Source of the DNA: Pseudomonas sp. LS1212
Lineage (GTDB): Bacteria; Pseudomonadota; Gammaproteobacteria; Pseudomonadales; Pseudomonadaceae
DNA length: 64,000 bases
Direction of reading: 5' to 3'
NCBI RefSeq assembly: GCF_024741815.1
Contig: NZ_CP102951.1
Span: 5,036,001-5,100,000 of the forward strand
The position numbers and the translations under genes were made by a program. Position 1 is the first letter of the stretch. Each line of letters opens with the position of its first letter. This document shows positions 16,218-22,902 of this stretch, piece by piece. Below the pieces are notes generated by a model, which made no database searches, had not been told where the DNA came from, and saw only the letters and a list, made by a program, of their open reading frames with translations.

Positions 16218-17759
16218 TCAACCACCTGCGATGATTTTCTCGGCTAATTTTGTGTCAATATCCTCACACAACCCGGATATCGCCACCGAAGTTACGTCGT
16301 CTTGATGCTTGATCCCGACAATCTTCTCTACACGTTCGCCAAATGAGTTCAGCCCAAGCTCCTTAATGAATTGAAGCTTACTGGCCTCACCTAGAAAAAA
16401 ATCTACTCTTGCTCCCAACTGAATGTCGTTCCGACCCTCAACATCCTGGTCAACATGCAGACGATTGGCCAGCTTAAGAATATTCTCTGGACATCCTGAC
16501 ATTCGCTTTACTTTCGCCAGAGCCCTCAGTTTTCCGCTAGCCCCTTTGACTCCAAATGGCTGATATTGCCTACCGCCCATAGCTTTGATAGCGCACTGGT
16601 ATTTATACGCAGTGCCAGAATTGGCACTGATGTTTTGACCACCTGAAAGCGCAAAAACCAAATACCCATAGATGTAGGTTGCCGCGCTCGCCGCCGATGC
16701 GTTTTCTTTGGGCAACCCGATACGGATAATATTCTTTTTATTATTCTCAAAATATGAATGTGGCCTATTTGAATAGATCCGCCTGATGGCTTTTTCGACC
16801 ACCGTTTCTACACCGGATGCGTGGAAGACGAGGATGTGCCAGTGCGGACAACCATCTTCGTGCACCTCTGTAACTCTGAATCCGAAATAACTCTCAGAGG
16901 GCTTAAGCCCCTGCTCCTTGAGCGCCCCTCCTATTGCTTTCCAATCCTGACCGATAGATTTATTAGCATCACGCGGACTGAGATTTTTGTTATAGCTGTT
17001 TTTCCCCATAGACGGATTCGAGTGATACTCACTTGACGCTGTAAGTGTGATGAACATCCACCCCCATCCCTTACTGGCCGCAATTTTTTCCATGGCCTTG
17101 ATATTCACGTATAGCTCGTTGATCCGATTGGCCTGTTGAGCCCGAGCCACCTCTAACAACGAAAACACCACTGGACGATCATGCTCGACCGAGCCACTGA
17201 CCACTTTGTAGACTCCGCTCAAAAATTTATCTGTCTTTGATTTCCTAGCTTTCATCATGGCCATAGTTGCGTCACTACAACACTGCTCGCGAGCAAATTT
17301 ACCCAACTGCCGCCTCATCTGCGCCAGATGCTCCCGTCTTTGATCTGCTAGTCGATTGATCTGTCGGCGCCACCAGCGGGAATCACTAAGCCTGCTAACC
17401 AAACCGTCCAGCGTTGATTGCTTTGTAACTCGCACCCTCACACCAAAAGCATGTGCCGACCGTACATGGGTAGTTTTTTCTAACTGAGTGGCGTTTTTTA
17501 AATATTGGTCATGAGCCATAGCGATTACTCGCGCCAGCTGTGTTAATCCGACTTCATCATAGTCCGCAATTTGATCGAGAGGAGACTCCGGGCTAGGAAG
17601 AATCGAAAAGTAAATGTCATCGTCCCACCCTTGAAAATAACCATACTCGTTTTCGGTTTCGAAATAAAAACCAAGCTGAGCCTTAGTTGGGAAAAGCTCT
17701 TCAAAAATATCGGCAGGAGTGACCAACGGAATGATTGCAGAGACGGGAATCTTCTTCAT
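16218..17759 (-). CDS. Phage GpA-like HUH replication endonuclease (Rep)
   Basis: 513 residues from the ATG at 17759, which overlaps the alpA stop. The HUH metal motif is in EVHEDGCPHWHILVFH (H306-W-H308), preceded by GWGWMFITLTAS, the beta strand with the TLT motif of rolling-circle initiators. Downstream, a tyrosine-rich stretch AATYIYGYLVFALSGG fits the position of the nicking tyrosines of the phage P2 GpA family. The N-terminal ~200 residues are less conserved. Such enzymes nick an origin and start rolling-circle replication; in a chromosomal element this implies that the excised form can replicate. Exact family placement is inferred. Confidence 0.8.
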   Translation of the reverse strand: MKKIPVSAIIPLVTPADIFEELFPTKAQLGFYFETENEYGYFQGWDDDIYFSILPSPESPLDQIADYDEVGLTQLARVIAMAHDQYLKNATQLEKTTHVRSAHAFGVRVRVTKQSTLDGLVSRLSDSRWWRRQINRLADQRREHLAQMRRQLGKFAREQCCSDATMAMMKARKSKTDKFLSGVYKVVSGSVEHDRPVVFSLLEVARAQQANRINELYVNIKAMEKIAASKGWGWMFITLTASSEYHSNPSMGKNSYNKNLSPRDANKSIGQDWKAIGGALKEQGLKPSESYFGFRVTEVHEDGCPHWHILVFHASGVETVVEKAIRRIYSNRPHSYFENNKKNIIRIGLPKENASAASAATYIYGYLVFALSGGQNISANSGTAYKYQCAIKAMGGRQYQPFGVKGASGKLRALAKVKRMSGCPENILKLANRLHVDQDVEGRNDIQLGARVDFFLGEASKLQFIKELGLNSFGERVEKIVGIKHQDDVTSVAISGLCEDIDTKLAEKIIAGG

Positions 17760-17932
17760 GTAATGACACTCACACAAAGACGGGCATCGACCCACGCTTG
17801 AATCTCTTCAGAACTCCATCCCACAGCTCGTGCGCCAATTGATTTGGCCTGAGGGAATTTTCCTTTCTGCATCAGCTCATAGATTGAGGAACGCTTATAG
17901 CCAGTAGCTTGCATGACTTCAGGTAAACGCAT
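17756..17932 (-). CDS. alpA: AlpA-family transcriptional regulator
   Basis: 58 residues from the ATG at 17932 (a GTG at 17947 would add five). It is a MerR-like winged helix of the AlpA/Xis type: MRLPEVMQATGYKRSSIYELMQ, then GKFPQAKSIGARAVGWSSEEIQAWVDAR, the canonical R-A-V-G-W-x-x-x-E-I-x-x-W motif. Proteins of this family activate integrase and replication genes or act as excisionases of P4-like elements. Its TGA overlaps the rep ATG (ATGA), so expression of Rep is tied to it. Confidence 0.9.
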   Translation of the reverse strand: MRLPEVMQATGYKRSSIYELMQKGKFPQAKSIGARAVGWSSEEIQAWVDARLCVSVIT

Positions 17933-18051
17933 GACACGACGATTCACGATCAGGCTCCAGGGCTCTTTCGAAGCTAGGGTTGGTGACCGTGAACTCTAAT
18001 GACTTTTTGAAGCATGAAAACTCCCAGCCGTATCGGATATCCCCATATCCG

Positions 18052-18651
18052 TTACGTCCTTGATGGTTTTCGACGCCCGCCTTTTTGGGCGTACTCAGGG
18101 GCCTCCGGCTTGATCCATTCCCTCAGGCGGTCAGCCGAGCCAGGCAAGAACTCGAATAAATTAAGACTGATCATCGCTTTGTAGACCTTCTCAGCCATTT
18201 CTCCGCTCCGGATCTCCTGTCGCGTATCATCGGCCCAGAACCGGCGAGCCTGAGCCCTCGCCAGAGTTATCATGAGTCCTTTCGTCTTGCTTTGACGCTC
18301 GAGTGGCGCCATCCTTGCGACTTCAACATCGATGCGATCACTCGCAATTACGATGGCGATATTGCACATAGCGATCAGGATCTTCTGCGCCCCATATCTA
18401 ATTTCTCTGGCCGATTCAGGGCTCTCGTATGCAGCCATCTCAAGCTTAAAAAACCCTTCAGCGAAATCCTTCAAGGCCATGCCTTTTACTTCCTCATCAC
18501 TAATCAGGAGGCATATTGTCTCGGCCATATTGTACAACCGTATATAATCTAGCGGCTTATCTGAATCGCGCAACTCTTCGTCGATCTGGTCTGTCAATTG
18601 CAACAGTGCAGCACCAACAGATTTATAAGTCGGAGTGGATGTAGCTTTCAT
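18052..18651 (-). CDS. Hypothetical protein of the element, 199 aa
   Basis: Begins MKATSTPTYKSVGAALLQLT. The ATG at 18651 overlaps the integrase stop as ATGA, so it is translated after int. Largely helical, with no signal peptide; the central segment IRYGAQKILIAMCNIAIVIA is hydrophobic but probably a buried helix. No recognised domain. Position between int and alpA-rep suggests a role in element maintenance or regulation, which is inference only. About 120 bases without a gene separate it from alpA. Confidence 0.65.
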   Translation of the reverse strand: MKATSTPTYKSVGAALLQLTDQIDEELRDSDKPLDYIRLYNMAETICLLISDEEVKGMALKDFAEGFFKLEMAAYESPESAREIRYGAQKILIAMCNIAIVIASDRIDVEVARMAPLERQSKTKGLMITLARAQARRFWADDTRQEIRSGEMAEKVYKAMISLNLFEFLPGSADRLREWIKPEAPEYAQKGGRRKPSRT

Positions 18652-19889
18652 ATCTCGCACCCTATGTTCAACCTTGTAACATTTGACTCACCGGTAGCAA
18701 ATTTTGCCCAAGCGCTCATCAGATTTCGACGCTTTTCAAAATAATCAGTCCGGGAATAGGCACTCTCCGTTTGGGTACGTTCATCATGTGCCAAGGACAT
18801 CTCACAAATTTCGCGTGGGAAATCCGTGGACTCAGCAGCCCAGTCTCTGAACGAACTTCGAAAGCCATGCCTGGTGATGTCTTCATACCCTAACTGGTGA
18901 AGTAAATTCCTGATAGCATTCGCATGCATTGCTCCGCTTGCCCCCCTCCCAGGAAAAAGAAAGTCAGTATCGGCCCTCTTTTTTAGCTCTGCTAAAAAGA
19001 CTACAACTTCATCTGCCAGTGGAATTTTAAATTCCACCTTCATTTTCATTCTTTCTGCCGTTAATGACCAAACTTTTATGTCCAAGTCAAATTCATCCCA
19101 CGTAGCCAAACGAATCATGTGGCTACGTGCGCCAGTGAGAATTAGTAACCGGGCTGCGTAAGCGTCACGGGACGATATCTCAGCGAGCTGGGACATCAGG
19201 CTCGGAACCCTCATCCAGTCCATGGCGGCATGATGCACCCGTTTCCTAGCTTTCTTTTTCTCTTGATTGTCTAGAAGGTTGACTAGATGGCCGCGCCATC
19301 TGGCAGGATTATCACCATGTCGCCAGCCCAGCGCCTTGGCGGCATCGAGTATTAGCTCAATCTGTCCCCGCACCTCGTCAGCCGTGCGCGTTTTACTCGC
19401 CCAAATGGGAGTTAGTATTTTCAGCACCGCATCTGTATCAATCTCTCCAACTGGCATCGCACCAGCCAGTGGAAATGCGTGAAGCTCGAGCTTCCTCCAC
19501 CACCCCCGGTACCATTTTTCAGACCACGCGCGGCCATGCCTTTGACGGTAGTCCTCCGCTGCCGCCATGAATGTTACCTTTCGCGCCTCATTGTCGCTGG
19601 CGGCTTTTCGTCGCGATTCTCTGTCAGCCGCACGCGCATTTAATGGATCTACTCCTCGGGCAATCCCGCGACGGGCGTCTTCGGCAGCTTCCCTAGCCAC
19701 AGCCAAAGAGGCGGTTGGAAACGCGCCTAGCCCCATATATCTAGTTTTTCCATCGATCTTGTAGCGGTAAATCCAGCTCATTCCCCCAGTTTTACTGACT
19801 TGGAAATAGAGTCCCTTACCGTCGCCGGTCATCCCCGGCTTCGCCGCTTTCGCCAAGCTTTTGATCTTTACAGTCGTCAACCCTGCCAT
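18648..19889 (-). CDS. int: Tyrosine-type site-specific integrase (P4-like)
   Basis: 413 residues from the ATG at 19889. The N-terminal domain (MAGLTTVKIKSLAKAAKPGM...GLYFQVSKTGG) is the arm-binding type seen in P4-like integrases. Catalytic residues of the family are visible: R255 in TGAR, K282/K284, H341-x-x-R344 in TRHGFRSSFRDW, H368 and the nucleophile Y378 in AYSRTDYFEKRR. The usual E after TGAR is replaced (RSHMIR), a known variation. The frame is open 12 codons further upstream, but those codons are the repeat at 19898-19917. The gene faces away from attR and is the first gene of the int-orf199-(alpA-rep) leftward unit. Confidence 0.95.
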   Translation of the reverse strand: MAGLTTVKIKSLAKAAKPGMTGDGKGLYFQVSKTGGMSWIYRYKIDGKTRYMGLGAFPTASLAVAREAAEDARRGIARGVDPLNARAADRESRRKAASDNEARKVTFMAAAEDYRQRHGRAWSEKWYRGWWRKLELHAFPLAGAMPVGEIDTDAVLKILTPIWASKTRTADEVRGQIELILDAAKALGWRHGDNPARWRGHLVNLLDNQEKKKARKRVHHAAMDWMRVPSLMSQLAEISSRDAYAARLLILTGARSHMIRLATWDEFDLDIKVWSLTAERMKMKVEFKIPLADEVVVFLAELKKRADTDFLFPGRGASGAMHANAIRNLLHQLGYEDITRHGFRSSFRDWAAESTDFPREICEMSLAHDERTQTESAYSRTDYFEKRRNLMSAWAKFATGESNVTRLNIGCEI

Positions 19890-19897
19890 CTGCTTCC

Positions 19898-19917
19898 ACC
19901 CACACTTTGACCCACAC
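19898..19917. other. Probable integrase arm-type site, right end
   Basis: Second copy of ACCCACACTTTGACCCACAC (see 7874-7893). It ends 8 bases upstream of the integrase ATG, so integrase bound here could repress its own gene. Confidence 0.55.
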
Positions 19918-20031
19918 CAAAACACCAGATTTCAATGCATCGCACTGGATGTTAATGGATGGATACTACCCTTAAGACCCATTAAAACAAAAGGATAGCT
20001 GGAGGCTCACAGACATTAGCGGACGTAAGAA

Positions 20032-20058
20032 AAGCCGGCCACAAGCCGGCTTTTTAAT
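20032..20058 (+). other. attR core (27-bp direct repeat)
   Basis: Perfect second copy of 7799-7825, again a terminator-shaped hairpin with a T run. The 205 bases from here to the phosphodiesterase gene at 20264 contain no gene that I can support. Confidence 0.85.
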
Positions 20059-20263
20059 GCTCAAATGAAAGTTATTCTCGCCCACCAAACTCTTCTCCAG
20101 ACAAGCGTCGGCCCAATGATTCCACCGAGCTCGCTTGCCCCCCCACAAAACTCAGTTGTCACGTTTGTTGCCTTTTTTTGTTCTCGTGACGTTAACTGTT
20201 CATTTGCACTCACGCCCCTGCGTGCGATGCGGTGAGGAGCCTCACCAGCCCTCTGGAGCACTC

Positions 20264-20740
20264 ATGAAGATAGGCCTGATTTCTGACACCCATGGACTGC
20301 TCAGGCCTCAAGCCGTGGCCGCTCTGCAAGGCTGCGATCACATCATCCACGCAGGTGATATCGGAAAACCGGAGATCCTTACAGCATTGCGGCAACTGGC
20401 ACCGCTGACCGTCGTGTACGGCAACATAGACCGCGATCGAGATTGGGCGCAGCACTTGCGGAAGGTCGAAATCGTCAAGCTGAAAGACTTTGCCCTGCTT
20501 GTCACTCACGAACGGAAAGACGTTCCTGAGCCGTTACCACAGGGTGTGCAAGTGGTTGTGACGGGACACTCTCATAAACCGTGCATCCATAAAAAAGATG
20601 GGGTGCTTTATATCAACCCTGGCAGTGCCGGTCCCCGGCGGTTCAAACTACCGATCAGTATGGGTTATGTGACCTGCACGGCAGGCAAGGTCAGCGGACA
20701 GCTGATCGACTTGGCGCCCGATACTCCAGTTATCGCCTGA
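20264..20740 (+). CDS. YfcE/MJ0936-type metallophosphoesterase
   Basis: 158 residues from ATG 20264 with GGAG 7 bases ahead. Metal-binding motifs of the calcineurin-like fold are in order: DTHG near the start (MKIGLISDTHG), GDIG (HAGDIGKPEI), GNID (VVYGNIDRD), TH (LLVTHE) and GHSH (VVTGHSHKP), followed by NPGSAGPRR. These belong to the YfcE group of small phosphodiesterases, whose in vivo substrate is unsettled. The gene lies immediately right of the mobile element and would be the chromosomal neighbour of the putative small RNA at 7.6 kb in an empty site. Confidence 0.9.
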   Translation: MKIGLISDTHGLLRPQAVAALQGCDHIIHAGDIGKPEILTALRQLAPLTVVYGNIDRDRDWAQHLRKVEIVKLKDFALLVTHERKDVPEPLPQGVQVVVTGHSHKPCIHKKDGVLYINPGSAGPRRFKLPISMGYVTCTAGKVSGQLIDLAPDTPVIA

Positions 20741-20859
20741 TCCGTCCGACACCCATTATCAGCAACGTCGCCTTGCACCACTCCCGCAAACAACGATAGG
20801 CTTCCCCTGTCGCTGCAAATTCAGCGACCAGGCGTGAGAACCTGCGATGATTATTGAAA

Positions 20860-21039
20860 GGCGCACAAGCGCCCACCATTCACCGGCGCTTTTTTGTTGT
20901 CTGTGTTATGGCGGCTGTGCGTGGGCACGTTTCGGCGTGGCCGGTGTCCTTTCAAGCCGGTTTCTCACACCCGCGTACAGCTGCCACCCCAGCCCGTGAG
21001 AAGGCCGGTAGCAGCTCCACTATTGAAAGGAGTTGTACC
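20860..21039 (+). ncRNA. Structured 5' leader with nested alternative pairings, upstream of the DUF3077/DUF6124 gene
   Basis: In order: GGCGC-ACAA-GCGCC (20860-20873) shares its right half with a terminator hairpin AGCGCC/GGCGCT plus T5 (20868-20895). A 16-bp helix pairs 20910-20925 with 20970-20985 with only three G-U wobbles. TTCTCAC (20962-20968, in the loop of that helix) matches GTGAGAA (20996-21002), a possible pseudoknot. AGCTGCCACC (20979-20988) can pair with GGTAGCAGCT (21007-21016, 9 of 10), and CAGCTCC (21012-21018) with the Shine-Dalgarno sequence GGAGTTG (21029-21035). From memory, similar leaders precede this gene family repeatedly in fluorescent pseudomonads. Confidence 0.6.
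20868..20895 (+). terminator. Intrinsic terminator or attenuator
   Basis: Stem AGCGCC / GGCGCT with an 11-base loop, followed by TTTTT and TGTT. It may end the phosphodiesterase transcript or attenuate the leader described above. Confidence 0.5.
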
Positions 21040-21387
21040 ATGATCAAAATCGTTCCCGATCCACCACCAGCCTCAGACGAAACCTCTCCCGCCGGTACCA
21101 TCCACAAAACTGCCGAAACCCTTTTCGGCTCCTGCGACGCAGGCCATGCTCCCCTCTTCTCCGTACGCGCCGGTATCAATGCCGAAGATGCGCTGATCCA
21201 TGCCTCGCTGTACTTGAAATGCGCCTGTGATACCGCCAATGCGGCGTGTAACAGTGATGCCCATGTGCCGAAGGGGTTGTTGTGGTCGGTACTGCATTCG
21301 GCCGAGATTGCCAAGGCGTTGGTCGATGCATTGGTGGATGGGGCTGAGGCTCGGGCTTTGAGCAAAGCCAGCAGTTCGGAGACGTAG
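21040..21387 (+). CDS. Small DUF3077/DUF6124-type protein
   Basis: 115 residues from ATG 21040, behind GAAAGGAG. The sequence (MIKIVPDPPP..., DALIHASLYLKCACDTANAAC, then LLWSVLHSAEIAKALVDALV) resembles a family of short pseudomonad proteins with a helical core repeatedly found as several paralogues per genome; function is unknown. It is preceded by an unusual structured leader, and followed by REP-type palindromes. The frame is open further upstream, but those codons coincide with the RNA structure and lack a ribosome site. Confidence 0.75.
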   Translation: MIKIVPDPPPASDETSPAGTIHKTAETLFGSCDAGHAPLFSVRAGINAEDALIHASLYLKCACDTANAACNSDAHVPKGLLWSVLHSAEIAKALVDALVDGAEARALSKASSSET

Positions 21388-21401
21388 GCGATATAGCTGG
21401 C

Positions 21402-21446
21402 GACCGCTCTGCGGTCGATCGCGGGCAAGCCCGCTCCCACATGGAA
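21402..21446. repeat. REP-type palindrome
   Basis: GACCGCTCTGCGGTC hairpin (21402-21416) followed by GCGGGCAAGCCCGCTCCCAC (21421-21440), the typical pseudomonad REP core. Confidence 0.75.
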
Positions 21447-21490
21447 GCGGGTTCAGTACTTCAAAGGACTCGGTAAGTTTTCGCTCAATC

Positions 21491-21775
21491 TCAAACAGGC
21501 TGTAGATCGCGCAAGGCCTCAGGATGCTGGCTCGCCACACGCAGCAGCGTTTGTGCAGCACCAGTTGGCTGGCGTCGGCCCTGCTCCCAGTCTTGCAGCG
21601 TACGCAGGCTGACGCCCAGTAACTGAGCAAAAGCGCTCTGAGAAACACCGACCTTGGCCCGGGCCTCGGTAGCAGCTGAAAGTTTTACTTCTGTTACACG
21701 AGCAGCCTTACCGGCCTTCATTTGGCGAACTGAAGTCAGCAAGTCCTTCTGAAATTGTTCCATTTCATTGTCCAT
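21491..21775 (-). CDS. Antitoxin, XRE/HigA (NadS-like)
   Basis: 94 residues. An N-terminal helical half (MEQFQKDLLTSVRQMKAGK) precedes an HTH of XRE type (ARAKVGVSQSAFAQLLGVSLRTLQDWEQGRRQP), which should bind the palindrome at 22089-22111. GAGG lies 9 bases before the ATG, and the start overlaps the toxin stop by 11 bases. Toxin-first order is characteristic of HigBA-like modules. Neutralisation by direct complex formation is known for the family. Confidence 0.88.
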   Translation of the reverse strand: MDNEMEQFQKDLLTSVRQMKAGKAARVTEVKLSAATEARAKVGVSQSAFAQLLGVSLRTLQDWEQGRRQPTGAAQTLLRVASQHPEALRDLQPV

Positions 21776-22082
21776 TACTGATTTCCTCTTTCAATTGGCT
21801 CAGAAATGCTGAGGGGAGATTGTCAAACTTCGCCTTGGTGTACGCAATCAGCAACCAGATACAGCCTTCGGAAAGCGTGTTGTAGTAGATGACTCGCGTA
21901 CCACCTCGCTTGCCTATCCCGGCGCGGGACCAGCGGACTTTGCGCAAGCCTCCAGTACCGGGAATGACATCACCGGCCAATGGATTGGATGCCGGCCAGG
22001 TGATGAACTCCTGGCGCTCACCATCGCTCCATATAGCCTCGGCATAGCGCTTGAAGATTTCAGTCTCGATAATGGTGTACAT
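21765..22082 (-). CDS. RelE/HigB-type toxin
   Basis: 105 residues from ATG 22082 (MYTIIETEIFKRYAEAIWSD). Recognisable RelE-superfamily features are GTGGLRKVRWSRAGIGKRGGTRVIYY and LLIAYTKAKFDNL, corresponding to the core beta strands with basic residues that contact ribosomal RNA. Expected to be a ribosome-dependent mRNase inhibited by the downstream antitoxin. An apparent promoter places the transcription start at or next to the ATG (see findings). The pair stands alone in the chromosome, outside the mobile element. Confidence 0.88.
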   Translation of the reverse strand: MYTIIETEIFKRYAEAIWSDGERQEFITWPASNPLAGDVIPGTGGLRKVRWSRAGIGKRGGTRVIYYNTLSEGCIWLLIAYTKAKFDNLPSAFLSQLKEEISNGQ

Positions 22083-22088
22083 GGCAAA

Positions 22089-22111
22089 ACTATACGGCAA
22101 AGCCGTACAGT
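22089..22111. promoter_or_regulatory. Operator palindrome and promoter of the toxin-antitoxin operon
   Basis: Inverted repeat ACTATACGGC / GCCGTACAGT (9 of 10) around AAA. Read leftward it contains TATAGT as a -10, with TTGATC 18 bases upstream (~22113-22118) as -35. Binding of the HTH antitoxin here would block its own promoter. Confidence 0.65.
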
Positions 22112-22118
22112 CGATCAA

Positions 22119-22435
22119 GGTACGATCTGCGTTTCCAGGCCTATCGTTGGCGAGCGCTCTGGTCGAGCGCGACTCCGAGGCGGTCGCGGGCCTCGTCTCC
22201 CTCGACGTATTGCGCTATTTCGATAGGAGTCGCCAAAGTGAAACCCTCGTCAGGTATTGCCCTTTAATAATCTAGCGGTCATCCGATAGCGGTGTCCACG
22301 TTACCCACAAACTTCACATAGCCCACCACCTCTCAACCGACGGTCGCCCACTCGGCAATCCCCCCAAAAATACGCTTAGCTAAAACACCATGACCTGGTC
22401 ACCCAGGAGCCCTGACAGCGGATGAGGGATCAATC
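22119..22435 (+). other. Intergenic region, no gene supported
   Basis: An open stretch near 22130-22270 lacks a ribosome site and is not recognised. GAGGG at ~22427 is the ribosome-binding site for the next gene. No terminator or promoter is clear. Confidence 0.4.
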
Positions 22436-22888
22436 ATGGTTGCACTCACCATCAATGCCAAAGCGCAGCGACTCGACGTACCCGACGACATGCCCCTGCT
22501 CTGGGTGCTGCGCGATGTCGCGCATCTGACCGGAACCAAGTTCGGTTGCGGGATCGCGCAGTGCGGCGCCTGTACGGTGCATGTGGATGGCGCGCCGTTG
22601 CGGTCATGCATCACGCCCGTTTCGGCGGTGGCCGGTAAGTCCATTACCACCATTGAAGGGCTGTCGGCCGATGCTTCGCACCCTGTGCAGCGGGCCTGGG
22701 CCGAGTTGGATGTGGTGCAGTGCGGTTATTGCCAGTCTGGTCAGATCATGTCGGCGGCCGCGCTGCTGGCGAAGACGCCGAAGCCGACCGATGCCGATAT
22801 CGATCAGGCCCTGGCCGGCAATATTTGCCGGTGCGGTACCTATCCGCGCATCCGGGCCGCCGTTAAGCGCGCGGCCGAGTTGGTTTAG
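22436..22888 (+). CDS. iorA: Isoquinoline 1-oxidoreductase-type [2Fe-2S] subunit (xanthine oxidase family)
   Basis: 150 residues, small electron-transfer subunit of a molybdenum hydroxylase. The plant-type [2Fe-2S] site is C38, C43, C46 and C58 (FGCGIAQCGACTVHVDG), and the second [2Fe-2S] helical domain is C96-G-Y-C99 with C131-R-C133. It precedes the Mo-subunit by 14 bases. Isoquinoline itself need not be the substrate; related enzymes oxidise aldehydes and N-heterocycles. Confidence 0.9.
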   Translation: MVALTINAKAQRLDVPDDMPLLWVLRDVAHLTGTKFGCGIAQCGACTVHVDGAPLRSCITPVSAVAGKSITTIEGLSADASHPVQRAWAELDVVQCGYCQSGQIMSAAALLAKTPKPTDADIDQALAGNICRCGTYPRIRAAVKRAAELV

Positions 22889-22902
22889 CCGGGGAGCATG
22901 TC

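Larger units (their letters stand above)
7799..20058. mobile_element. Integrative and mobilizable element carrying a Type ISP restriction-modification system
   Basis: 12,260 bases bounded by a perfect 27-bp direct repeat (7799-7825 and 20032-20058). Contents left to right: Type ISP restriction enzyme; oriT, accessory mobilization gene and MobV relaxase (rightward); then leftward two small Cys/His proteins with an 83-aa protein, a 94-aa protein, a GpA-like HUH Rep, AlpA, a 199-aa protein and a tyrosine integrase next to the right end. The large restriction gene and the small leftward genes have visibly more A/T than the flanking chromosome. No conjugation (T4SS) genes are present, so transfer would depend on a helper element. 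The GpA-like Rep suggests that the excised circle can replicate. Confidence 0.85.

Noticed and set aside
19890..19925. Twelve extra N-terminal integrase codons (MFWCGSKCGWKQ)
   Set aside because: They are encoded by the arm-type repeat, and no ribosome site is seen; the family start is at 19889.
20854..21039. N-terminal extension of the DUF3077/DUF6124 gene
   Set aside because: It coincides with a strongly structured leader, and the ATG at 21040 has the good ribosome site.
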